Assembly: GCA_030596395.1 (NCBI GenBank)
Contig: JAUVKF010000021.1
Location: 1-45,183, forward strand
Direction: 5' to 3'
Length of the DNA stretch: 45,183 bases
From: Chlorobiota bacterium
GTDB lineage: Bacteria; Bacteroidota; Bacteroidia; Bacteroidales; F082
The notes beneath the pieces were generated by a model. The model did no database searches and had not been told where the DNA came from. It was given only the letters and a program-made list of their open reading frames with translations. Below are positions 1 through 6,525 of the stretch, in pieces. The first letter of the stretch is position 1. Every line of letters starts with the position of its first letter. The position numbers and the translations under genes are program-made.

Positions 1-82
1 GGGTCGAATGACTGCCCTTTTTAATAATCCTCAGCAACTCAGCCTTTTCAGCTTCTGTTAATGTTACTCTGTATCTTACCAT
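1..82 (-). mobile_element. IS630-type transposase, 5' end only (partial)
   Basis: Only the first 27 codons are inside the window, reading off the left edge. They start at an ATG (80-82) and give a protein beginning MVRYRVTLTEAEKAEL, followed by LRIIKKG. This matches the N-terminal helix-turn-helix of IS630-family transposases, which bind the element's ends. Whether the rest is intact cannot be seen. The assignment rests on recognising a short N-terminus, so confidence is moderate. Confidence 0.6.
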
Positions 83-113
83 AGTTTTTTTGGTAAAGAT
101 AGTAAATATATAC

Positions 114-130
114 GTCATATTACATATGAC
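114..130. promoter_or_regulatory. Perfect 7-bp palindrome upstream of the transposase
   Basis: GTCATAT, 3-nt spacer TAC, ATATGAC: a perfect inverted repeat about 30 bp upstream of the transposase start codon. It could be an operator, part of the element's terminal repeat, or chance in AT-rich DNA. Confidence 0.3.
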
Positions 131-262
131 TTGACACTAGATCAAAGTTTCTGAAGTGCGATATTGCCAATTGCTCAAGTAAGTAATCATACATAAGTTA
201 AAATTTTAATTTTATCTACAATTTTTTAATACAATTCAAAATAAATGATAAAATTTGTATTG

Positions 263-799
263 CTAATCAACATTCCATGTATTCATTGGATCACCTTCGA
301 ATGCTGAATCAATTGTATCATCATCCCACCCATTATAACCATTATATTTCGAATAAGATTTATGGTCATCATCAAAGAAAAAATCATTATTCGATTCAAT
401 ATTATTGTCGTTTAGTTTTTCGTAAACTTCATCAGGTATATAATCATGTTCTCCAAATTCATTTTTCCAATCAGTAATTCCTAATCTCGTTAATAGTTCT
501 TCTTCACTTAGAACTTGTTTTTTATCCCTCAGCATTTTAATTTTTACATCTGGTAGTACGAATTCAAGTTCATCCACTTCTTCCGAATCAATTACAAAAT
601 TCGGTAAATAATGACAGCAATAAAGTAGATAATCAAAATCAACAACTAAAACACTATATATATCTTCACCCTCATACCGTCCGAACCATAATTCTGTATC
701 TGACTTTAAATATAGCATAACTTTCTCAAATGATTTAATGCAAACATACATCTCACCTGTGCAACCAATCCACACAGGAAAAAATCTTAATTTTGCCAT
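263..799 (-). CDS. Hypothetical acidic protein
   Basis: A 178-residue protein I do not recognise. The frame is open further upstream, but the ATG at 799 (MAKLRFFPVW) is preferred: it leaves a short 31-bp divergent spacer to the small gene at 831, and the upstream extension is cysteine- and serine-rich and unlike the rest. There is no signal peptide or clear membrane segment. The C-terminal third is very acidic and rich in Asn, Asp and Tyr, suggesting a flexible tail. It lies between a transposase fragment and a truncated antitoxin, so it may be accessory cargo. Function unknown. Confidence 0.5.
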   Translation of the reverse strand: MAKLRFFPVWIGCTGEMYVCIKSFEKVMLYLKSDTELWFGRYEGEDIYSVLVVDFDYLLYCCHYLPNFVIDSEEVDELEFVLPDVKIKMLRDKKQVLSEEELLTRLGITDWKNEFGEHDYIPDEVYEKLNDNNIESNNDFFFDDDHKSYSKYNGYNGWDDDTIDSAFEGDPMNTWNVD

Positions 800-830
800 G
801 CTTTCACCAAGTTGGAATAGGGAATTTATC

Positions 831-968
831 ATGAACAATAAAAAGAAAATACCAGTATTTAAGAATGAGGAAGAAGAACGCGCTTTTTGGGCGAAGGTCG
901 ACTCAACAACATATATTGATTGGTCGAAGGCTGAAAATTTGCAACTCTCAATCAGGAAAGATCGATAG
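831..968 (+). CDS. Truncated CopG/BrnA-type antitoxin
   Basis: The 45-residue product begins MNNKKKIPVFKNEEEERAFW and continues with DSTTYIDWSKAE. This is the N-terminal signature of CopG-type antitoxins of the PF12441 kind, normally about 80 residues. The family's C-terminal ribbon-helix-helix DNA-binding part (with a SIRLP-like segment) is absent: the frame ends soon after the DWSKA motif, at IRKDR. I see no BrnT-like or other toxin next to it. It is probably a decayed remnant, although it could be expressed. The ATG at 831 was chosen because the family starts there; the longer frame from 738 overlaps the divergent gene. Confidence 0.6.
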   Translation: MNNKKKIPVFKNEEEERAFWAKVDSTTYIDWSKAENLQLSIRKDR

Positions 969-996
969 AATCGAGTAATTAAGACGCACCAGTAAC

Positions 997-2013
997 ATGC
1001 CCACAAACAAATACGCCATCATCCGATACCAAACCCTTGATAAATGCTTCCGAAACCCGGGAAGAAGTTATTATCTGGAAGACTTGCTTGAAGAGGTGAA
1101 TAGTGCTTTGCTGGATTATAACCCTGAGTCGGAAGGCATTAAACGCCGGCAATTGTTTGCTGATATACAATTTATGGAAAGTGAAAATGGCTGGTCTATT
1201 CCGCTTTTGAAAATCGCCGATGGGAAGAAAAAATATTATCGTTACGATGACATGAAGTTTTCCATCAACAACTCGCGCATGAATGAGATGGAATCGGAGC
1301 AAATAAAATCAGCCTTACTTGTACTTTCACGCTTCAAAGGCATGCCCCAGTTTGAATGGGTAAATGAACTGATACCTAAACTTGAACAGTCCTTTGGCTT
1401 TATCCGGTCAGATAAAAACATCATCAGTTTCGATGCAAACATTTACCTGAAAGGCATCGGTTATATCGGTGAACTGTTTAATGCAATCCTCTATAAAAAA
1501 GTGTTGAACATACAGTATAAATCTTTCAAAGCGGATGCAACTCATGAGTTCGAGATTCATCCTTATTATCTCAAACAATACAACAACCGCTGGTTTCTTT
1601 TTGGCTACAACAGTACAGTTAATCTGCTTTCAAACTTGGCTTTGGACAGGATAGAATGCATTGAGGAATTGCAAAAAGACTACATCGAGAATACCGGTAT
1701 TGATTTTCAGGAATATTTTGAAGACATCATCGGTGTGTCCCGGTCGGAAAACGATGAGCCCATTGAACTCAAGTTGCATTTTTCTCCTGAACAAGCGCCT
1801 TATATTTTAACGAAACCCATTCACGGATCACAGAAAAAGAAAAAATTTGATGAGAACGGACTGTTAATCACCATTGATGTAATCCCGAATTATGAATTGG
1901 AGAAACTGATTTTATCATTTGGTGAATCGGTTGAGGTGATCAGCCCTGAAAGTTTCAGAAACCAGATTTCAAATAAATTAAGGATAGCATTGAATAAATA
2001 TGAAAGTAAATAA
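997..2013 (+). CDS. WYL-domain transcriptional regulator
   Basis: A 338-residue regulator of the HTH-WYL type. Residues 1-70 form the N-terminal DNA-binding region, about 140-215 the WYL domain (with HPYYLKQYNNRWFLFGYN near 187-205, the family signature in W-F-L form), and about 250-335 the C-terminal WCX extension. WYL domains are thought to bind nucleic acid or nucleotide ligands, and such regulators often control defence or DNA-damage genes. Here the only nearby accessory genes are the transposase and antitoxin remnants, so the target is unknown. The start overlaps nothing and lies 28 bp after the truncated antitoxin. Confidence 0.85.
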   Translation: MPTNKYAIIRYQTLDKCFRNPGRSYYLEDLLEEVNSALLDYNPESEGIKRRQLFADIQFMESENGWSIPLLKIADGKKKYYRYDDMKFSINNSRMNEMESEQIKSALLVLSRFKGMPQFEWVNELIPKLEQSFGFIRSDKNIISFDANIYLKGIGYIGELFNAILYKKVLNIQYKSFKADATHEFEIHPYYLKQYNNRWFLFGYNSTVNLLSNLALDRIECIEELQKDYIENTGIDFQEYFEDIIGVSRSENDEPIELKLHFSPEQAPYILTKPIHGSQKKKKFDENGLLITIDVIPNYELEKLILSFGESVEVISPESFRNQISNKLRIALNKYESK

Positions 2014-2065
2014 TCAATTCATAATCATCTGGTGATGAAAATAGATTTTGAAATAAGATTAAAGA

Positions 2066-2161
2066 AATATGGGTATTAGGGTATATTGGTGTTAAATGGT
2101 TTTGTTCCCTGTATAACCCTAATATCCTTATTTTCACTTTTTCAGGCGAGGACGCCTGAAA
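2066..2161. repeat. Imperfect palindrome plus 9-bp hairpin between convergent genes
   Basis: 2066-2085 and 2112-2132 form an imperfect inverted repeat built on TATTAGGG / CCCTAATA. It is followed by a perfect hairpin at 2140-2161: TTTCAGGCG, loop AGGA, CGCCTGAAA. The stretch lies between the ends of the WYL gene (plus) and the acylphosphatase gene (minus). No T-run follows the hairpin on either strand, so it is not a standard intrinsic terminator; it may be a dispersed repeat that stops transcription from both sides. Confidence 0.45.
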
Positions 2162-2175
2162 CGGGATTAGGTAAC

Positions 2176-2448
2176 TTACTTAATATCAAACTCTTTATAG
2201 CCTATAAATGGAGTTTCCTGCGATTGAACCTCTGAAACCCTTGCCCATGCAGGCCCATCATTACACCACAGAATGAATTGCTCAAGGTTTTCTTCTTCAC
2301 CTTCGGCCTCAATGTAAACACTGCCATCAGGTTTATTCTGAACAAAACCTTTTAATTCAAGTTCAACGGCTTTTTTATGGGTGTAAAACCTGAAACCAAC
2401 CCCCTGGACTTTACCGAAAATTTTTATTTCGTAGGATTTTAGTGCCAT
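2176..2448 (-). CDS. acyP: Acylphosphatase
   Basis: A 90-residue protein of normal length for the family, which hydrolyses acyl phosphates such as acetyl- or carbamoyl-phosphate in the cytoplasm. The signature [16 protein letters not shown] carries the catalytic Arg20, and [11 protein letters not shown] carries the catalytic Asn38. It is the last gene of a five-gene minus-strand operon; its start overlaps the stop of the upstream gene by one base, so the two are probably translationally coupled. Confidence 0.95.
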   Translation of the reverse strand: MALKSYEIKIFGKVQGVGFRFYTHKKAVELELKGFVQNKPDGSVYIEAEGEEENLEQFILWCNDGPAWARVSEVQSQETPFIGYKEFDIK

Positions 2449-3017
2449 TAGATCGTTAATCGTTTTGTGATCTGTGCATTCAGTATCTCAAATAACTGAT
2501 CAGGTAAATATTTACGCCAGGGCATTTCATTAAAACCTCCGCCAAATGCAATGTAATAATCGAGATCAAGGCTCTTGAACTCTTTCATTAAGTGATCCCT
2601 GAAATTTAGTCCGATTATCCATCCATCGCCCAGGTTATCAAACCATTCCTCGTAATAATCAGTAATGTCTGAATGGAACTCCATTACATTTTCTCCCAGT
2701 AAAACAAAATGAATGATATCCATCTCCAACATCATTTCGATCACATTGCGATAGAGGTACATAATGTCATTGTAAATGGCATCGTTCCATTCGCCTATCA
2801 GTTCGATGATACAATAATGTTTTTTGTAATCGACGAATAAAACTTTGAGGTATAATGTTTTAGAGCCAAAATCATCCCACTGGGGGTGGATGAAATGGTC
2901 GTAAATGGCATTCGAAAATTCAAATTCGCTGTAATGCCTTCCAAAAAAGGGAGACCTGTTGTCTTCGGCGGCGATATATAGCGAACGCCAATTGTAATAT
3001 GGCTCAATATTGTGCAT
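2448..3017 (-). CDS. Hypothetical protein, Bacteroidota type
   Basis: A 189-residue soluble protein, rich in aromatic and acidic residues, with no signal peptide, membrane segment or motif I can name. Segments such as [17 protein letters not shown] and [12 protein letters not shown] suggest an alpha/beta fold. It lies 3 bp downstream of crcB and overlaps acyP by one base, so it is certainly translated as part of this operon. I recall similar unnamed proteins in other Bacteroidota, but no function can be given. Confidence 0.75.
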   Translation of the reverse strand: MHNIEPYYNWRSLYIAAEDNRSPFFGRHYSEFEFSNAIYDHFIHPQWDDFGSKTLYLKVLFVDYKKHYCIIELIGEWNDAIYNDIMYLYRNVIEMMLEMDIIHFVLLGENVMEFHSDITDYYEEWFDNLGDGWIIGLNFRDHLMKEFKSLDLDYYIAFGGGFNEMPWRKYLPDQLFEILNAQITKRLTI

Positions 3018-3020
3018 GCT

Positions 3021-3398
3021 TTATTTTACCCCTGCTGTTAAAATGTAACCGGTAAATGCCAGCCCAATCCCCAGAATATTTGAAGCCAGCAGGTAAACGA
3101 TCATATTCCTGAATTGTCCGTCATGGATCATACTCAGGATATCGAAAGCAAAAGTAGAAAAGGTTGTAAAACTCCCAAGAATGCCAATAAAGATGAACAT
3201 TCTGAAACCCGGTGAAACGTAGATTTTATCAAAGTATCCCCATAAAAGTCCAATCAGTAAAGCACCCAGAAGATTGACAATTAGTGTAGGCCATGGAAAA
3301 ATGGACTTATGAAATCGCTCGAAATAAAAGAATATCAAATAGCGTAATACGGCGCCAAGTCCGCCACCAAATGCAACCGAAAGAATTTTAACGATCAT
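3021..3398 (-). CDS. crcB: Fluoride exporter CrcB/Fluc
   Basis: A 125-residue inner-membrane protein with four predicted membrane segments. It forms dual-topology dimeric channels that let fluoride out of the cell. Family landmarks are present: GGGLGAVLRY (residues 11-20), Asn42 in VNLLGALLIG, and GSFTTFSTF with the phenylalanine-box residues Phe80 and Phe83. It overlaps the DUF493 gene by four bases. I looked for a fluoride riboswitch just upstream, but that space is coding sequence, so control would have to come from the operon promoter. Confidence 0.93.
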   Translation of the reverse strand: MIVKILSVAFGGGLGAVLRYLIFFYFERFHKSIFPWPTLIVNLLGALLIGLLWGYFDKIYVSPGFRMFIFIGILGSFTTFSTFAFDILSMIHDGQFRNMIVYLLASNILGIGLAFTGYILTAGVK

Positions 3399-3709
3399 AC
3401 AGCAAATTTGAGTTCTTTTATTTTTTTAAGATCAGCATATAACTTGTTCATCTGTTCACGGCTTGTAAGCGTTACCTGGTATGTAAAACTTATATAAGAA
3501 CCTTTGCTGCTGACTTTTTTATTCAAATAGCTGTATGCAATTTCGTGCCGCATAAAAACGTTAACAAGCTTTTGTTTGTTATCGTCATCGTTCTCAGAAC
3601 CAATCATCACAGCTTTCATTTGATAAGTCACCGGAAACTCAATTTCTTTCCCTTCAAAATCAGCCATTGATTTAATATTTCCGTTCCCGTTTGATTTACT
3701 TAGTGCCAT
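3395..3709 (-). CDS. DUF493 (YbeD-like) protein
   Basis: A 104-residue cytoplasmic protein. From about residue 18, FEGKEIEFPVTYQMKAVM starts the DUF493/YbeD fold, an ACT-like alpha/beta domain that ends in the typical LYADLKKIKELKFAV strand. The biochemical role of this family is not established; the ACT-like fold suggests small-molecule or protein regulation. It sits 20 bp after the LpxR-like gene and overlaps crcB by four bases. Confidence 0.8.
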   Translation of the reverse strand: MALSKSNGNGNIKSMADFEGKEIEFPVTYQMKAVMIGSENDDDNKQKLVNVFMRHEIAYSYLNKKVSSKGSYISFTYQVTLTSREQMNKLYADLKKIKELKFAV

Positions 3710-3729
3710 TTCTTAATTCTGTTTATATC

Positions 3730-4944
3730 TTAAAAGGCTATCACGGCTTTCACACTTCCCCAGCCAAAATGCCTGGCGCCTTTAAATTCAGGCGACAGGT
3801 AAAATTGTTCGTACTCAATACCGATATTGTTATAATATAATGCAATGCCGGCACTTGCGCGATATACAATTCGGTTGAGATCGCCCGGTGCAATGGTGTA
3901 CGGGTTGTTGGAATTAAATAACCCTCCCTGTAATGTTGCATCATAACCAACTATGTCAGCAGACGATTTTACAAAAAACCAGTATTGAATATTCCTGCCG
4001 GGATGGACGTGTTCAAACATCGAAACGGGCCCTGAATAGAATGGCATAAAATGTCCAAACCGGAAGTCAACCCCTCCGCCAATTTTATTGTATAATGTAC
4101 CGATGTTAACATTGCCTTTAACATTAAACTCTACCGCTGAGGTGTTTATAATTCCTTTTTTGATTTGAACAGAATAGTCAATTATGAAGTTATCATGGAT
4201 CTGGTTTTGCCATCCAACCGGTTCAATATCATGAATACTTGATTGTATCTGTCCACCGAGTGATGATGGTCCCAATACACCCAGATTGATCTGGCTTTTT
4301 AAATAGATGTTTTTCGATAAATCATATACTTCCCTGAACTGTCCGATTGTTAAATACGAGGAAAATGGCCTGTCGCCAGATAAAACAGACTCGGTATCAG
4401 GATCGGTTGGTGTATAAATGTTTTGTGTAATCGAAAATCCACAAAATTCAACATCATAGTTTTTCGGCGCAAAAAAGATATTGTTCACAGGCGAAGTCCT
4501 CATGAACGGAATAGATAGTTCAATTGTTGACCCATTGGTATAATAATAGTCGGTATTACTGAAAATATCATTATCAAAAATCAACTTCACATACCACGAG
4601 GTCTTTTTTATTGCATTTTGTTGAATAGTAAAAAGGCCCATGCTATTTACAGGCTCTTGTGAAACCTTTTTGTTTACGTTAGCAGAGGGGAGGTCATCAA
4701 TTGCCAGGTCAATATGCTTACCAATCTTAGCCTGGGTTTTGGTATTGTTCTGGTAAGCAGAAGCTTGCGGTGTATTTGAATTGACCGTGTTTGATGTTTT
4801 CGGTTCAAGGTCTGCGATTACCACTTTTTCTTTAGCAAGTGGCAGTTGGGGAACTTTGCTTTCTTCAGCAGAATTATTGCCGCACCCATTTACTAAAAAC
4901 AGGATCGCAATAGCGAAAACAATATTTACCCAATACTTTGTCAA
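3730..4944 (-). CDS. LpxR-like lipid A deacylase family lipoprotein
   Basis: 404 residues. The first 21 form a lipoprotein signal peptide (LFLVNGC, Cys21), then a low-complexity linker to about residue 110, then a beta-barrel domain of the LpxR (DUF2219) family. LpxR removes the 3'-acyloxyacyl chain of lipid A in the outer membrane. Visible landmarks are DNDIFSNTDYYYTNG near 122-137 (Asn-Asp pair) and GWQNQIHDN (His), which likely match the catalytic residues of Salmonella LpxR. Start: TTG at 4944, because no ATG or GTG occurs before the signal peptide and an in-frame stop lies shortly upstream; AAGGA at 4960-4964 may act in initiation. A lipobox on a barrel enzyme is unusual, so the activity is inferred. 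Confidence 0.75.
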   Translation of the reverse strand: MTKYWVNIVFAIAILFLVNGCGNNSAEESKVPQLPLAKEKVVIADLEPKTSNTVNSNTPQASAYQNNTKTQAKIGKHIDLAIDDLPSANVNKKVSQEPVNSMGLFTIQQNAIKKTSWYVKLIFDNDIFSNTDYYYTNGSTIELSIPFMRTSPVNNIFFAPKNYDVEFCGFSITQNIYTPTDPDTESVLSGDRPFSSYLTIGQFREVYDLSKNIYLKSQINLGVLGPSSLGGQIQSSIHDIEPVGWQNQIHDNFIIDYSVQIKKGIINTSAVEFNVKGNVNIGTLYNKIGGGVDFRFGHFMPFYSGPVSMFEHVHPGRNIQYWFFVKSSADIVGYDATLQGGLFNSNNPYTIAPGDLNRIVYRASAGIALYYNNIGIEYEQFYLSPEFKGARHFGWGSVKAVIAF

Positions 4945-4968
4945 CTTCCAGTGTAAAAATCCTTGCTA

Positions 4969-4976
4969 CAAAAATA
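4969..4976 (-). promoter_or_regulatory. Bacteroidota -7 box for the lpxR-like operon
   Basis: On the minus strand this reads TATTTTTG, matching the Bacteroidota -7 consensus TAnnTTTG, 24 bp before the TTG start. No convincing -33 TTG was found at the usual spacing. Confidence 0.4.
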
Positions 4977-5030
4977 GGTAAAACCTTAGCTAAGGAACAC
5001 ACGGATTTATATTAGATTACTTTTTTATAA

Positions 5031-5057
5031 ACAAAAAACCCTGCAGCTATTGCAGGG
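5031..5057 (-). terminator. Intrinsic terminator after the vWA gene
   Basis: A 7-bp perfect stem, CCCTGCA / TGCAGGG with a 5-nt loop (5039-5057), followed on the minus strand by a run of six T (5033-5038). It lies 29 bp beyond the stop of the vWA gene. Confidence 0.75.
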
Positions 5058-5085
5058 TACTTAAAATTAAACCAAGGGTCTGTTT

Positions 5086-6192
5086 CTATTCTTCGAAAGA
5101 ATAGTTTTTCGCCAGTGCCTGTTTTTTCACAGCCTCGATAATGGCCTGGTCGAGCATGTTCTCAGTGCTTGATTTGGCTTGTTCTTCTGATACAAACTTG
5201 TTTCGTTTTTCACTCAGTTCATTGATCTCTTTCTTGATTTTAGCACGTTCTGTTTGCTTTGATTCAATGTACTCGCGTTTTTCAGAATCCGACATGTTTT
5301 TCATCTCTTCAGGCAAATCACTTATTTCCAGATCAACGACAAACTCACTGTCAGCCTCATAAGCATCCACAAGGTCCCAATCAGTGTTTGTATATTTCAT
5401 TGAACTTTTTGATGCGGTTCTTTGTATGGCACTACCATTGCTCATTTCCTTGGCATTCTGGTCTTGCATTTCCTGTCTGGTTTTATACGCCAGGCCTTTT
5501 TTTCCGTAACTGATATAAGTGTCATTTAATTTATTATTCAAATGGAGTATCCTGTCATCATAAGGTGAAGGGATGTACACATATCTGCAATCCTGGTCGA
5601 TGTTCATGTATTCGCCACCTCCAATGTAAGCACCGTCTTTCCAATGTGTGTTTACTCCCTCACGGAAATTGCCACAGAAGATTGTATTTACAATAATATC
5701 ATTCTGTTTGGCCGATTTACAAACTTCATGATAACTTACATTACCCTGGTCAAACGGTTCATTACCGGCAATAAATATCATTCTCAGGTCTTCTCTCTTA
5801 TCGCCCCAATCAAGTTGCTTAAGGGAAACCCCAATAACCTGACCACAATATTCACTGACCCCATCTGTTTTTAATGCGAATAATTTTTCCGAGATGAGGT
5901 CAAGATCGTTTGTAAATGGGGTTACAAGTCTTATATAGCCTTCTCTCATGGGCAATCCATCATTACCATATTCATAAAGGGCTATTTCAAGTTTAGGATC
6001 CATTGATGCATACCTGCAATGCGACAACTCATTCACGATATTCCAAAGTTGTGATTTAGTCTGGTCGATGAGCCCGTCCATACTATTGCTGGTATCAAGA
6101 ATGAGTGCGACTTTGATTTTTGAATGTGCAAAACCGGCAGAGGTAAATAATGCAAGAAGAATAGCGATTAAAATAAAGCGTGTTTTTTTCAT
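5086..6192 (-). CDS. Secreted von Willebrand factor A domain protein
   Basis: 368 residues with a cleavable signal peptide (residues 1-22, ending SAGFAHS). A vWA domain covers about 25-210, with the metal-binding MIDAS motif DTSNS at 33-37 and a conserved Asp-Gly near 110 (ALKTDGVSEYC). The C-terminal 290-345 region is highly charged and probably a coiled coil (MSDSEKREYIESKQTERAK). vWA domains mediate metal-dependent protein contacts; this one would act in the periplasm or at the surface. It is transcribed alone, with a terminator behind it. Partner unknown. Confidence 0.85.
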   Translation of the reverse strand: MKKTRFILIAILLALFTSAGFAHSKIKVALILDTSNSMDGLIDQTKSQLWNIVNELSHCRYASMDPKLEIALYEYGNDGLPMREGYIRLVTPFTNDLDLISEKLFALKTDGVSEYCGQVIGVSLKQLDWGDKREDLRMIFIAGNEPFDQGNVSYHEVCKSAKQNDIIVNTIFCGNFREGVNTHWKDGAYIGGGEYMNIDQDCRYVYIPSPYDDRILHLNNKLNDTYISYGKKGLAYKTRQEMQDQNAKEMSNGSAIQRTASKSSMKYTNTDWDLVDAYEADSEFVVDLEISDLPEEMKNMSDSEKREYIESKQTERAKIKKEINELSEKRNKFVSEEQAKSSTENMLDQAIIEAVKKQALAKNYSFEE

Positions 6193-6373
6193 GGTATTGC
6201 GTTTTTAAGTTCGATGAAAAAAAGCCAAGACTATGCCATTAATTTATACGCTAAACAAGGATTAACTATTCTGCTATTCCGTAATACACATTATATCAGC
6301 AATATACCTTGAAATATGTGTGCTGCGCCGCAGTATGAGTTACCGGCTTAAAAAATGTTAATTAAAGTGAAGA

Positions 6374-6453
6374 CCCCTCTGCCCTGCGGGCATCTCCCCT
6401 TAAAAAGGTGAAAACCCCTCCGGCCTGCGGCCACCTCCCCTTGCCAGGGGAGG
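6374..6453. repeat. REP-like repeat, two units with hairpin cores
   Basis: Two 28-nt units (6374-6401 and 6415-6442) lie in the 333-bp gap between the vWA and E1 genes. They differ at four positions. Two of these are paired changes that keep a hairpin: GCCC-TGC-GGGC in unit 1, GGCC-TGC-GGCC in unit 2. The right end adds a perfect 8-bp stem, CCTCCCCT / AGGGGAGG (6434-6453). Only a weak T-run follows. The rest of the gap (6193-6373 and 6454-6525) shows nothing I can name. Confidence 0.6.
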
Positions 6454-6525
6454 AGTTTAGTTGTGTTATTTGTTTGTTGAGTCTCTTGGTTCTTGGTTCT
6501 CAGGTCTTATGTCTATTGGATGAGG

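Noticed and set aside
3395-3720. Fluoride riboswitch before crcB
   Set aside because: The DNA upstream of crcB is coding sequence of the DUF493 gene, and I see no riboswitch-like fold in the short gap before that gene.
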